Part shown: piece after piece, positions 18,098 through 26,204 of the stretch
How positions within the stretch are numbered: the first letter of the stretch is position 1
Layout of the letters: every line of letters begins with the position of its first letter
Assembly (NCBI GenBank): GCA_913062975.1
Contig: CAJXZO010000010.1
Span: forward strand, 1 to 36,941
Origin: an uncultured Micrococcales bacterium
GTDB lineage: Bacteria > Actinomycetota > Actinomycetes > Actinomycetales > Microbacteriaceae
Direction of reading: 5' to 3'
Length of the DNA: 36,941 bases
Program-made: the position numbers and the translations under genes
The notes under the pieces: model-generated
What the model was told of the DNA's origin: nothing
Seen by the model: only the letters and a program-made list of their open reading frames with translations
Database searches by the model: none

Positions 18098-19750
18098 TTA
18101 TCCTCGGTTTGAATTCCTTTGGGTTACTTCAACTAGAAACTTAGTAATAATCCCATGTTCTGGAAGCCTAAGCGCGCGAACTAGAAACAAAAAGCCGATA
18201 ACCATTCCTGCAGCAATCGCAACAGACCCCAAACCTGCGTTTAGTTGATTTGCCAAAACCCAACCAGAGATTGAAACCCCGCCCAATTGCTCAAAAATTA
18301 AGTAACCAATAACTCCGCTGATGGCTGCGGCAATCAAAGACCTAATAAGATTCAGCAACAAACCAGTCGGCTTGAAATCAATCTTGGATTTCATCAGCCA
18401 GCCCGCTAAGACCAGCTGAATCAAAACAGTGGTTGCGGTGACAAGCGAAAGCCCAACCACTAACCATTGTTTTTCCAAGACATTCAGCAGGGTGATGGCA
18501 GCGGCTATATGCAGACCGACCTGAACTGTTGTGAAAACAAAAGGTGTTTTTGTGTCCTCTAGGGCAAAGAAAGCCCTCTGCAGCATGTGCACCAAGCTAA
18601 ACGGCACCAGTCCAACCGCAAGGGCAATGATCACATAGGCAAGTGCCTCTGCCTGTTCAAACCCGGGTGAAAACACTCTTGCTAGCGGAAATGCCAGCAC
18701 AATCATGCCAGCAGTGGCGAGTGTCATGAAAATAACAATCAGCCTCAAGGCTTGTAGCAAATCAGCCTTCATGCTGGCAAGGTCTCCGTTGCTAGCAGAG
18801 GTGGAGATCCTTGTGTAATAGGCAGTTGCAACGCTGACGGTCACAATCGAGTGCGGGAGCATAAAAATCAACCAACCAATGGTTGCTGCCGCAACACTGG
18901 CAATCACGATTCCTTGGTCTCGAGCCTCAGCCGCACTTGATGCCACATTGATCTGAACGAGTGCTCCAATTTGGCTGATGAGCACCATTGCAAAAGACCA
19001 GGAAGCGGTTTTCAGTCCCGCACCAATTCCGTAGCCTTTGATTTTGAAGTTCAAAGAAAGCTTCAAACCAATCTTTTTCCAGAAGAACAGAAGAATTAGC
19101 GCCTGGGCTGCAACCCCAGCGGTGGCAGTTCCAGCAAGCACTGCAATCTGATCGGAACCCCAGCCAGTGATTGCTCGGGTTCCCTCGGGGTCAGCACCAA
19201 AAATCCAAATGAAAACACCAAGGCCGGAAATGGCCACCAAGTTGTTCAGGGCAGGTGCCCACATAAACGGCCCAAATTTAGACCTAGAGTTCAAGACCTC
19301 ACCAAAAACCGAATAAAGACCGTAGAAAAACAGTTGCGGGATAGTCCAGTAGGCGAAGGCTGTTGCCAGCGCAACCTGGGAATCACTCCAACCGGTTGTG
19401 TAAAGCCCAATCATCAAAGGGGATGCGATAGTGGCAATCAGACCAATTGCAAAAAACACAACCAATGCCAATGTTGCAAAGCGGTCAATGTAACCTCTAC
19501 CGTCATCCTTCATCTTTCGGGCTTTGACCAGCTGTGGAACCAAGATGGCGTTCAGCACACCACCCATGATTAGTGCATAAACGCTGTTTGGTAATTGGTT
19601 TGCAACCCCAAAAGCATCTGCTGCATCGGTTGTGACCCCAATTGCAAAAGCCAAAAGGATCGCTCTTATGAACCCTAAAAGCCTCGAAAAAATTGTTCCA
19701 CTGGCCATCCAAAAACTGGACCGGCCAATGCTTGGGACCAGATCAGTCAT
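18098..19750 (-). CDS. murJ: Lipid II flippase MurJ (MviN)
   Basis: The 550-aa polytopic protein of the MOP superfamily has about 14 membrane helices. It translocates lipid II across the cytoplasmic membrane for peptidoglycan synthesis. The N-terminus has the family motif SRLLGFIRAILLAFAIG, followed by GGVLNAILVPQLVKA. Unlike mycobacterial MviN it has no C-terminal pseudokinase or extracellular part; the chain ends after the last helix. The ATG overlaps the upstream DUF6049-like gene by 8 bp. It shares a unit with the NUDIX gene. Confidence 0.93.
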   Translation of the reverse strand: MTDLVPSIGRSSFWMASGTIFSRLLGFIRAILLAFAIGVTTDAADAFGVANQLPNSVYALIMGGVLNAILVPQLVKARKMKDDGRGYIDRFATLALVVFFAIGLIATIASPLMIGLYTTGWSDSQVALATAFAYWTIPQLFFYGLYSVFGEVLNSRSKFGPFMWAPALNNLVAISGLGVFIWIFGADPEGTRAITGWGSDQIAVLAGTATAGVAAQALILLFFWKKIGLKLSLNFKIKGYGIGAGLKTASWSFAMVLISQIGALVQINVASSAAEARDQGIVIASVAAATIGWLIFMLPHSIVTVSVATAYYTRISTSASNGDLASMKADLLQALRLIVIFMTLATAGMIVLAFPLARVFSPGFEQAEALAYVIIALAVGLVPFSLVHMLQRAFFALEDTKTPFVFTTVQVGLHIAAAITLLNVLEKQWLVVGLSLVTATTVLIQLVLAGWLMKSKIDFKPTGLLLNLIRSLIAAAISGVIGYLIFEQLGGVSISGWVLANQLNAGLGSVAIAAGMVIGFLFLVRALRLPEHGIITKFLVEVTQRNSNRG

Positions 19751-20252
19751 TCGATCGGCCCTTGATAGATGTCCTGATAATTCCTGCCACTAACAGGATT
19801 GACAAAAGCCCAATAAACACAGCCAGCAGAATGCCTTCGATGTCACTGTTTACATTCACAATCAATGTCTCTGGTCCAAAAATCCTTTGCCCGCTTGAGT
19901 CATTCAGCCAAACCAGAACTTCGACCTGACCATTGGCAACTGCCTTGACCGGAAGCTCTGCGTTTATTGCACTGCCTGCTGGAACACTGATTGAGGTCCT
20001 GGCGGGAACTTCCAGCTTTGCATTTGTTGACCTTGCCCCCAAGACCAGATCAGCTCTTTGGTCGGATTCGTTGACAACCGCCACTGGCAGATTGGAATCA
20101 ACAGACACCAAATTGATGGAACTTCCTGGAACAATCCGGATTTGGTTTGAAGCCTCAGCTGTGAAGTTCATGCTTGCCATTACGCTTGCAGGAACCGACA
20201 CGATGCTTGCAAAAATCAGCATTAGTGCCCAAAACCTGGTCTTTTTCGCCAT
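19743..20252 (-). CDS. Exported, C-terminally anchored protein, short DUF6049-like
   Basis: The 169-aa product has a signal peptide (residues 1-28, hydrophobic, ending near SVMASM), an extracytoplasmic beta-rich region (about 30-130) and one C-terminal helix (about 137-158) followed by a basic tail. The position between a NUDIX gene and murJ equals that of the large DUF6049 protein Rv3909 and its homologues, whose membrane-proximal part has a similar layout. If homologous, most of the N-terminal region is missing. Function is unknown; a cell-wall role is suggested only by context. It overlaps its neighbours by 1 and 8 bp. Confidence 0.65.
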   Translation of the reverse strand: MAKKTRFWALMLIFASIVSVPASVMASMNFTAEASNQIRIVPGSSINLVSVDSNLPVAVVNESDQRADLVLGARSTNAKLEVPARTSISVPAGSAINAELPVKAVANGQVEVLVWLNDSSGQRIFGPETLIVNVNSDIEGILLAVFIGLLSILLVAGIIRTSIKGRSND

Positions 20253-20695
20253 TACTCAATCATCTCCAGCGCAACCTGAGCCATCCTGCGCTCATTTTCA
20301 TGGGCCAACATGTCTTGCAAAGCAGCCAGATCTACCCACTTAGCATCAACAACTTCGCCCGCGGGGTCATTATTGGGATCGAGTTCCCCAGCAACTTGTT
20401 TCATCAAAAAATGATGAACAGTTTTTGAAATCCTTTTGTTTCCAACTTTGAAGCGATAACTAATGCTTCCGAGTCGCTTGATTATTTTGGCCTCAATGCC
20501 AGTTTCTTCAAACACTTCTCTGATTGCTGCTTGTTCCAATGTCTCGTTATTTTCAGGGTGTCCCTTGGGGATACACCAGTCAGTTCGGCCACCTCGGTTT
20601 TTATGAGCGATGAGTGCGACCTGGGATGGATTAGACATAGAAATCACCAAACCACCCGCGCTTACCTCGCGGACATTTTGGCGACCAAGTTTCAT
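20252..20695 (-). CDS. NUDIX hydrolase (MutT4-like)
   Basis: The 147-aa product has a complete Nudix box spanning GHPENNETLEQAAIREVFEE and ending TGIE, with the metal-binding RE..EE residues intact. Nudix enzymes cleave nucleoside diphosphates linked to another moiety; the exact substrate is not deducible. The gene is the positional equivalent of mycobacterial mutT4 (Rv3908), divergent from the CCA-adding enzyme gene. The downstream gene starts within its stop (TAATG). Confidence 0.9.
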   Translation of the reverse strand: MKLGRQNVREVSAGGLVISMSNPSQVALIAHKNRGGRTDWCIPKGHPENNETLEQAAIREVFEETGIEAKIIKRLGSISYRFKVGNKRISKTVHHFLMKQVAGELDPNNDPAGEVVDAKWVDLAALQDMLAHENERRMAQVALEMIE

Positions 20696-20748
20696 GCCCT
20701 AACTCTACTTCGCCAAAAATCTTCTCTGGCTATGGCAAGCTTGCTTGC

Positions 20749-22167
20749 ATGCAAAACGTTGCCGATGCACTGGCTAATTTAGAGAGCTCAACCTCCTCTC
20801 CACTTTTGACCAAACTCGGTGAAAAATTCCAGGCCGCTGGCTTTGAGCTAGCTTTGGTTGGTGGACCTGTTCGAGACGCCTTTCTTGGTCGCAAGGCACC
20901 AGATTTGGACTTCACAACAAACGCCCTTCCCGATCAAATCTTGGAGGTTTTGAAACCCTGGGCAACTAACACCTGGGATGTTGGGCGTGAATTTGGAACA
21001 ATTGCAGCAACCGTTGAGGGCGAACAGGTTGAAATCACCACTTATAGAGCTGACAGTTATGACAAAAAAACTCGAAAGCCGACGGTTGAATTTGGAACTG
21101 ATCTGGAAGCGGATCTGGTCCGCAGAGATTTTTCGGTGAACGCCATGGCATTGAGGCTCCCGGAGCGGGTGTTTGTTGATCCCCACGGTGGTCTGGAAAA
21201 TTTGTTGGCCGGCGTTTTGAAAACCCCAACTTCTCCCGAGGTTAGTTTCAGCGATGATCCACTGAGAATGATGCGGGCGTGCAGGTTTGCAGCTCAACTT
21301 GGGTTTGACATTGACCTTGACACCTTCCAGGCAATGGCTCAGATGGCTGATCGAATTGAGATTATCTCCCAGGAGCGAATCAGAGATGAACTTATAAGGC
21401 TCTTGCTATCAGACAAACCAAGGCTGGGGCTCACTGCCCTTGTTGATTCAGGTTTGGCTGATTTGGTGCTTCCAGAGCTGCCAGCACTGAAACTGGAGGC
21501 TGATGAGCATCACCACCACAAAGATGTCTATCAGCACACGCTTACTGTTTTAGAGCAGGCGATTGACTATGAGGTGGAGTATGGGCTGGAAAAAGATCTG
21601 ATTTCCAGAATGGCTGCGCTTTTGCATGACATCGGAAAACCCGCCACCAAAAAGTTAGAACCCAATGGAGCGGTGACTTTTTATCACCATGACATTGTTG
21701 GCTCCAAGCTTGCAAAGAAAAGACTTCGAGAGCTCAGGTTTGACAATGACACCATCAAGGCCGTGAGTCTCCTAATTGAGCTGCACCTAAGGTTTTTTGG
21801 CTACTCCGATCAGCAGTGGACAGACAGTGCTGTTCGAAGATACGTCAGAGACGCAGGGGAACAGCTCAAAAGACTGCATATCTTGACCCGCAGCGATGTC
21901 ACGACCCGAAACCGTCGCAAGGCAGAAAGACTTTCTTTTGCCTATGACGATTTGGAACAAAGAATCGCTGATATCAGTGAAAAAGAACAGCTAAATGCCA
22001 TGAGACCAGATCTGGATGGTCAACAGATTATGGAGATTTTGGACATCAAAGCTGGTCCCGAGGTCGGTAAGGCTTATAAATATTTATTGGAACTCAGAAT
22101 TGAAAATGGCCCATTGGGGCCAGATGAAGCCAAAAAACGCTTGCTCGAATGGTGGTCCAGTCGCTAG
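20749..22167 (+). CDS. cca: CCA tRNA nucleotidyltransferase
   Basis: The 472-aa class II nucleotidyltransferase adds or repairs the 3'-CCA of tRNA. The polymerase motif LVGGPVRDAFLGRKAPDLDF has the catalytic Asp52 and Asp54. VRRDFSVNAMAL and SFSDDPLRMMRACRFAAQLGF follow, then an HD domain with HHHHKDVYQHT and LLHDIGKPATKK. The actinobacterial relative is annotated pcnA in mycobacteria, but the motifs fit a CCA-adding enzyme rather than a poly(A) polymerase. A 53-bp divergent spacer separates it from the NUDIX gene. Confidence 0.93.
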   Translation: MQNVADALANLESSTSSPLLTKLGEKFQAAGFELALVGGPVRDAFLGRKAPDLDFTTNALPDQILEVLKPWATNTWDVGREFGTIAATVEGEQVEITTYRADSYDKKTRKPTVEFGTDLEADLVRRDFSVNAMALRLPERVFVDPHGGLENLLAGVLKTPTSPEVSFSDDPLRMMRACRFAAQLGFDIDLDTFQAMAQMADRIEIISQERIRDELIRLLLSDKPRLGLTALVDSGLADLVLPELPALKLEADEHHHHKDVYQHTLTVLEQAIDYEVEYGLEKDLISRMAALLHDIGKPATKKLEPNGAVTFYHHDIVGSKLAKKRLRELRFDNDTIKAVSLLIELHLRFFGYSDQQWTDSAVRRYVRDAGEQLKRLHILTRSDVTTRNRRKAERLSFAYDDLEQRIADISEKEQLNAMRPDLDGQQIMEILDIKAGPEVGKAYKYLLELRIENGPLGPDEAKKRLLEWWSSR

Positions 22168-22195
22168 GCTGTTGCGGTTGCCATAAGGCAATTAG

Positions 22196-22239
22196 CCCTC
22201 CTGTTGCAGAAACTCTGTAACCGCCAAGACCGAAGGAGG
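22196..22239 (+). promoter_or_regulatory. Candidate structured leader of the rpsF operon
   Basis: CCTCC at 22197-22201 is complementary to the rpsF ribosome site GGAGG at 22235-22239. Between them lies a hairpin, GTTGCAGA (22203-22210) pairing with TCTGTAAC (22214-22221), then an unpaired CCGCC stretch. A leader that hides the ribosome site and exposes a CCG element resembles the known S6:S18 autoregulatory leader of rpsF operons. The pairing is seen by eye only. Confidence 0.35.
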
Positions 22240-22251
22240 TGTGGGTTAGCT

Positions 22252-22617
22252 ATGCACAAATACGAAATGATGGTGATTTTCGATCCATCAACCGAAGACA
22301 AGCAAGTAACCCCCATATTGGACAAGAGTCTTGCTGTTATCACCAAAGCTGGTGGAACGGTTGACAACTTGGACGTTTGGGGCAAAAGAAAACTTGCTTA
22401 CCCAATCAACAAACACAACGAAGGTATCTACGTTGTTGTCAATGCACATTCAAATCCTGATGAGGTCAACGAGGTTGAGCGTCAGTTGAGGTTGAATGAG
22501 CAAATCATGCGCACCAAGATTCTTCGCTATGAAGACGCAGTGTTTAGCATCAACCCAATCGAGTACGAGCCAGAGAAGCAGTCCAAGAGACCGTCAAGAA
22601 AGTCAAAGGCTAACTAG
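22252..22617 (+). CDS. rpsF: 30S ribosomal protein S6
   Basis: The 121-aa protein begins MHKYEMMVIFDPSTED, the normal S6 start, and has VDNLDVWGKRKLAYPINKHNEGIY. The tail after residue 100 is basic. It binds S18 in the 30S platform. The ATG at 22252 has a strong AAGGAGGTG site about 11 bp upstream; an upstream in-frame ATG at 22204 is rejected because it would place this site inside the gene. It heads rpsF-ssb-rpsR-rplI. Confidence 0.96.
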   Translation: MHKYEMMVIFDPSTEDKQVTPILDKSLAVITKAGGTVDNLDVWGKRKLAYPINKHNEGIYVVVNAHSNPDEVNEVERQLRLNEQIMRTKILRYEDAVFSINPIEYEPEKQSKRPSRKSKAN

Positions 22618-22619
22618 TC

Positions 22620-23102
22620 ATGGCCGGCGAAGCGATTTTGACCGTAATCGGCAACCTAGCTGATGACCCAGAGCTGCGTTATACCCAAAACGGTATTGCT
22701 GTTTGCTCGGTAAGAGTCGGATCAACTCCTAGAACCATGAACCGTCAGAGCGGTGAGTGGGTTGATGGGGAAACAGTTTGGGTTCGCTGCACCGGATGGC
22801 GTGAACTAGCAGAAAACATGGCTCAGTCTTTGCAAAAAGGCGCACGGGTTGTGGTCAGTGGGAAGCTAAAGCCTGCCAGTGCCTATCAAACAGCACAGGG
22901 TGAAGCCAGAGCCTCACTAGAGCTAGACATCGATGAGATTGGACCCTCATTGAAATATGCAACCGCGGCAGTCACTCGCCGTGCTCGCGAAGGTGGTGGA
23001 CAGTCTGCCGCTGTTGAATCAAACCCCTGGAATGATTCACAGCCAGCAGCTGATAACTGGGCTAACCCAGCACAATCAGCAAGCGATGACACACCGTTTT
23101 AG
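22620..23102 (+). CDS. ssb: Single-stranded DNA-binding protein
   Basis: The 160-aa product has an N-terminal OB fold (about residues 4-110: TVIGNLADDPELRYTQNG, VWVRCTGWRELAENMAQSL, GARVVVSGKL). A flexible Gly/Ser/Asn/Pro-rich linker leads to the acidic protein-interaction tip DDTPF. The classical tip is DDIPF, so Thr replaces Ile. It protects ssDNA and recruits replication partners. The ATG lies 2 bp after rpsF. Confidence 0.96.
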   Translation: MAGEAILTVIGNLADDPELRYTQNGIAVCSVRVGSTPRTMNRQSGEWVDGETVWVRCTGWRELAENMAQSLQKGARVVVSGKLKPASAYQTAQGEARASLELDIDEIGPSLKYATAAVTRRAREGGGQSAAVESNPWNDSQPAADNWANPAQSASDDTPF

Positions 23103-23127
23103 AGATTTAGAACAGGAGAAATAAGAA

Positions 23128-23382
23128 ATGGCAGGAAAAGGCGCAGCCAAGCGTAAAGCAAGACTTAATAGCATGGCCAAACCAGCACCAATGAAATTGG
23201 TAAAGGTCGGCACAATCGATTACAAGGACGTTGCAACACTCAGGAAGTTTATTTCTGACAGGGGCAAGATCCGTGCACGTCGAATCACAGGAGTATCCGT
23301 TCAGGACCAGCGCAAGATCGCAAAGGCAGTTAAGAATGCACGCGAGATGGCCCTGCTCCCCTACTCAGGCGCCGGGCGCTAA
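23128..23382 (+). CDS. rpsR: 30S ribosomal protein S18, cysteine-free form
   Basis: The 84-aa protein has the S18 core [30 protein letters not shown] and [19 protein letters not shown]. The N-terminal segment before IDYKD, where zinc-type S18 carries cysteines, has none; this is the C-minus form. The ATG follows AACAGGAGAAATAAG, a good ribosome site. The gene lies in the usual place between ssb and rplI. Confidence 0.96.
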   Translation: MAGKGAAKRKARLNSMAKPAPMKLVKVGTIDYKDVATLRKFISDRGKIRARRITGVSVQDQRKIAKAVKNAREMALLPYSGAGR

Positions 23383-23393
23383 GGAGAAAGCAC

Positions 23394-23843
23394 ATGTCAA
23401 AGATTATTCTGACCAATGAGGTCTCCGGATTGGGAAGTGCTGGTGACGTCGTTGAAGTTAAAAACGGTTATGCCCGCAACTACCTAATCCCCAACGGCTA
23501 TGCAGTCACTTGGAGCAAGGGCGGTGAGCGCCAGGTCGAGCAGATCAAGGCAGCTCGTGAGTCACGCCACCTAGCGGACGTTGAAGCGGCACAGCAGTTG
23601 AAGGCCAAGCTTGAAGAGAACCCAATCAAGATTTCAATGAAGTCTGGTAAAGAGGGACGTCTATTTGGTGCTGTGAAGCACGCAGATGTTGCAAACGCAA
23701 TCGTTGCATCAGGCATCGGTGAGGTTGACAAGCGAAAGATTGAATTCTCAGCTGCAATCAAAAACCTGGGTGACCACGAAGCAACAGTTCGAATTGGAGA
23801 ATTGACCGCAAACCTGAAACTTCAGGTAGTCGACGCCAAGTAA
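23394..23843 (+). CDS. rplI: 50S ribosomal protein L9
   Basis: The 149-aa protein has an N-terminal rRNA-binding domain ([34 protein letters not shown]), a long charged connecting helix at about residues 40-75, and a C-terminal domain ([18 protein letters not shown]). The ATG is preceded by AAGGAGAAAGCAC. It is the last gene of the operon before a terminator. Confidence 0.97.
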   Translation: MSKIILTNEVSGLGSAGDVVEVKNGYARNYLIPNGYAVTWSKGGERQVEQIKAARESRHLADVEAAQQLKAKLEENPIKISMKSGKEGRLFGAVKHADVANAIVASGIGEVDKRKIEFSAAIKNLGDHEATVRIGELTANLKLQVVDAK

Positions 23844-23858
23844 CTTCTAGAACTAACC

Positions 23859-23890
23859 AACAGAGACAAGGATTCGTCCTTGTCTTTGTT
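23859..23890 (+). terminator. Terminator of the rpsF-ssb-rpsR-rplI operon
   Basis: A 14-bp stem (AACAGAGACAAGGA pairing with TCCTTGTCTTTGTT, with one G-U pair) encloses the tetraloop TTCG. It lies 15 bp after the rplI stop. The 3' arm is T-rich but no long U run follows. The inner stem of nine pairs is perfect. It is the strongest hairpin in the window that I recognise. Confidence 0.8.
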
Positions 23891-23925
23891 CGCTTAAGCA
23901 CATTATGGGTGGCTTAACCGAACAC

Positions 23926-24090
23926 TTATCCACAACTGTTAACCTTATGTTTAAGCTTTTGAATAAAGTTTCTTACATAGGGTTTTGCCCAGTATTTTAC
24001 TGGAAAAAAAGTTTTTATCCACAGGTTATCCACAGTTTATGAACAGAGATAGTAACAGTTATAAGGCGTGTTTCCACAGAGTTATCCACA
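23926..24090 (+). promoter_or_regulatory. Cluster of four perfect DnaA boxes upstream of dnaB
   Basis: TTATCCACA occurs exactly at 23926-23934, 24015-24023, 24026-24034 and 24082-24090, all in the same orientation. A weaker match, GTTTCCACA, lies at 24070-24078. This fills the 356-bp non-coding region between rplI (ends 23843) and the chosen dnaB start (24200). The surrounding DNA is AT-rich, with GCTTAA repeated at 23892-23897, 23913-23918 and, inverted, at 23951-23956. I see no confident -35/-10 promoter pair here. Confidence 0.85.
23989..24003. repeat. Inverted repeat CCAGTA-TTT-TACTGG between DnaA boxes
   Basis: A perfect 6-bp inverted repeat with a 3-bp centre, CCAGTATTTTACTGG, lies in the dnaB upstream region. 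It could be an operator or a small hairpin. No transcription factor is recognised. Confidence 0.45.
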
Positions 24091-24199
24091 GGCGACACGG
24101 ATTCGTTTTGCAAGATAAATGTCTCTACTGAAAGATATAAAGGAGTCCATCGAAGCAGATGGAAGATTGCGACGAAAAACTAACAGCGGAGGTCTATCT

Positions 24200-25540
24200 A
24201 TGAGCATGGTGGCACCGGCCGAATCGGGAGCTAGATCACTTCCCAATGATCTAAACGCAGAGATGGCGACACTTGGTGGCATGCTCATCAGCCAAGAGGC
24301 AGTAGCAGAGGTTTTTGAAGAGGTTCGCTCTCACGATTTCTACGCGCCGAAACACGAGTTCATTTTCAATGCGATCCTGACTCTTTTTGGAAAGGGCGAG
24401 CCTACAGACGTTATTGCAGTCACCGACGAGTTAGGCAAGACCGGCAATCTAATCAAAGCAGGAGGTGCAGATTACCTGCACACACTTGCCAGTTACGTTC
24501 CAACAGCTGCAAGCTCCAGCTACTATGCATCAATCGTCAGTGAAAAAGCCGTTCTGCGAAGGCTGATTGAGGCTGGCACCCGTATTGTTCAAAGTGGTTA
24601 TGACAGCCAGGGTGAGGTCAGCGAACTGGTTAACGATGCTCAGTCTGAGATTTTCAAGGTGGCATCAGATACCAATGGTGATGATTTTGTCGGCCTGAAC
24701 AACAGTATTGAGGATGCAATCCACGAGATGGAGCTCGCCCAAAACCGAGGGGGAGAGCTAACCGGAATTGCAACAGGCTTCACAGAGCTTGACCAAATGA
24801 CCCATGGGTTACATGAGGGGCAGTTAGTTATTCTGGCAGCTAGGCCAGCCATGGGTAAATCAACCCTTGCTTTGGACATCGCAAGGCATGCGGCAGTGGT
24901 GAAGAAACAAAGCACAATATTTTTCTCGCTTGAAATGGGCAGGGCAGAGATCGCCATGAGGCTTTTGAGTGCGGAGTCGTCAACCAGCCTGCAGTCAATG
25001 CGTAAGGGAATGTTGGCGGAGAAAGACTGGTCAAAAATTGCCGCCACTCGAGGCAAGATCAACGACGCACCTTTGTATATTGATGACAGCCCAAACATGA
25101 CCCTCGTTGAGATCAGGGCTAAGTGCAGAAGGCTTGCACAGCAAACAGATTTGAAGATGGTGGTAATTGACTACCTGCAGCTTTTGACCTCTGGCAAAAA
25201 GGTTGAATCAAGGCAGCAAGAGGTTTCTGAGTTCTCGAGGGCATTAAAGCTTTTGGCAAAGGAACTGGATGTCCCCGTTATTGCAATCTCACAGCTGAAC
25301 CGTCAAACCGAGCAGAGTAAAGACAAAAAGCCAGAGCTTTCGCACCTTCGAGAGAGTGGTTCCCTGGAGCAAGACGCGGATGTTGTGGTGCTTTTGCACC
25401 GAGAGGGAGTCTTTGAAAAAGACCACCCTCGTTCTGGTGAAGCAGATTTGATTCTTGCGAAGCAGAGAAATGGACCCACTGGAACTGTGGTTGTTGCTTT
25501 CCAGGGTCACTATTCACGTTTCATGAATATGCAAAGATAG
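24200..25540 (+). CDS. dnaB: Replicative DNA helicase DnaB
   Basis: The 446-aa hexameric 5'-3' helicase has an N-terminal DnaB domain (LPNDLNAEMATLGGMLISQEA) and a RecA-like C-terminal domain with Walker A ARPAMGKSTLALD, Walker B KMVVIDYLQLL, SQLNRQTEQSKDKKPELSHL and the arginine-finger region. There is no intein, unlike several actinobacterial DnaBs. The frame is open to an ATG at 24119, but that codon lacks a ribosome site. ATG 24200 has GGAGGT (24188-24193) 6 bp upstream, so I choose it. The chromosome should use DciA (5056-5532) for helicase loading. Confidence 0.95.
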   Translation: MSMVAPAESGARSLPNDLNAEMATLGGMLISQEAVAEVFEEVRSHDFYAPKHEFIFNAILTLFGKGEPTDVIAVTDELGKTGNLIKAGGADYLHTLASYVPTAASSSYYASIVSEKAVLRRLIEAGTRIVQSGYDSQGEVSELVNDAQSEIFKVASDTNGDDFVGLNNSIEDAIHEMELAQNRGGELTGIATGFTELDQMTHGLHEGQLVILAARPAMGKSTLALDIARHAAVVKKQSTIFFSLEMGRAEIAMRLLSAESSTSLQSMRKGMLAEKDWSKIAATRGKINDAPLYIDDSPNMTLVEIRAKCRRLAQQTDLKMVVIDYLQLLTSGKKVESRQQEVSEFSRALKLLAKELDVPVIAISQLNRQTEQSKDKKPELSHLRESGSLEQDADVVVLLHREGVFEKDHPRSGEADLILAKQRNGPTGTVVVAFQGHYSRFMNMQR

Positions 25541-25544
25541 TCGG

Positions 25545-26054
25545 ATGAAACTTACATCCGGCCTGAGGGCTGCACTCAGCCTTGCAATCGGATTTTTCAT
25601 CACCTTCTCTCAATTGCATTCGGCATCAATAGGGCTTGTTTCTTTGGGATTCTACGGAATCGGAATAGCGGTAATTACCCTGGCTGTCCACCTCGTGAAG
25701 CAGCGAGGCATTTCCACAATCGAGGCAATACCTTTTGCCGTGATTGCATTGACCATTGGTGTCTTTGCTTTGCTAGTTCCAGAGGGAGAGCAAACAGAAA
25801 TCGCAGGCTTTATTGCACTTGTCACCGCCTGGGGTCTTCTAAGTGGGGTTTTGGAGCTTTACGCTGCCCGAAAAGAAAAATTCTCAACCGGAATTGGTAG
25901 GGATTATCTAATCAGTGCTGTTTTCGCAATTTTGCTGGGAGCATTGTTCCTAATTGCGCCTCTAGACATTGTTTCAGCAGTTGGGTTTTTTGGAGCCTAT
26001 TTGGTCATCTCTGCGGTTCATCTGGGCATCTCTGCTCTAACTCCAGCAAAATAG
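25545..26054 (+). CDS. Six-helix membrane protein (DUF308/HdeD-like)
   Basis: The 169-aa protein is almost entirely hydrophobic, with about six membrane segments. A short loop near residue 53 (VKQRG) and a cytoplasmic-looking basic loop near residue 110 (AARKEKFSTG) separate them. The repeated three-helix arrangement recalls the HdeD/DUF308 family, but the match is by topology and composition only. It begins 4 bp after dnaB with a poor ribosome site, so it may be translated by coupling. Function is unknown. Confidence 0.75.
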   Translation: MKLTSGLRAALSLAIGFFITFSQLHSASIGLVSLGFYGIGIAVITLAVHLVKQRGISTIEAIPFAVIALTIGVFALLVPEGEQTEIAGFIALVTAWGLLSGVLELYAARKEKFSTGIGRDYLISAVFAILLGALFLIAPLDIVSAVGFFGAYLVISAVHLGISALTPAK

Positions 26055-26058
26055 AGAC

Positions 26059-26199
26059 ATGGCCAAATATCAGTGGAATCCATCCCCTGCTGTTCAGTAC
26101 ACATTCATCATCATCGGTGGAGCGTTAGTTGTAGGCATTGGTCTGTTTTTCGGAAGCGATTTCATTGCCGGACTGTTGGGTTCAGTGACGGGTAACTAG
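26059..26199 (+). CDS. Small single-pass membrane protein (46 aa)
   Basis: The ATG at 26059 lies 4 bp after the preceding stop and the TAG at 26197-26199 is 5 bp before the next ATG. The peptide starts MAKYQWNPSPAVQYTFIIIG, has one hydrophobic segment (about residues 14-33) and ends in a second weakly hydrophobic stretch (FIAGLLGSVTGN). The fit between neighbours and the membrane-like composition support a real gene. I do not recognise a family. Confidence 0.65.
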   Translation: MAKYQWNPSPAVQYTFIIIGGALVVGIGLFFGSDFIAGLLGSVTGN

Positions 26200-26204
26200 G
26201 GAAG

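Noticed and set aside
22177-22193. TTGCC-ATAA-GGCAA hairpin after cca
   Set aside because: A 5-bp stem without a T tract is too weak to call a terminator.
24119-24199. dnaB start at ATG 24119
   Set aside because: The frame is open, but no ribosome site precedes it and the extra 27 residues are not typical. GGAGGT precedes ATG 24200. I cannot exclude it fully.
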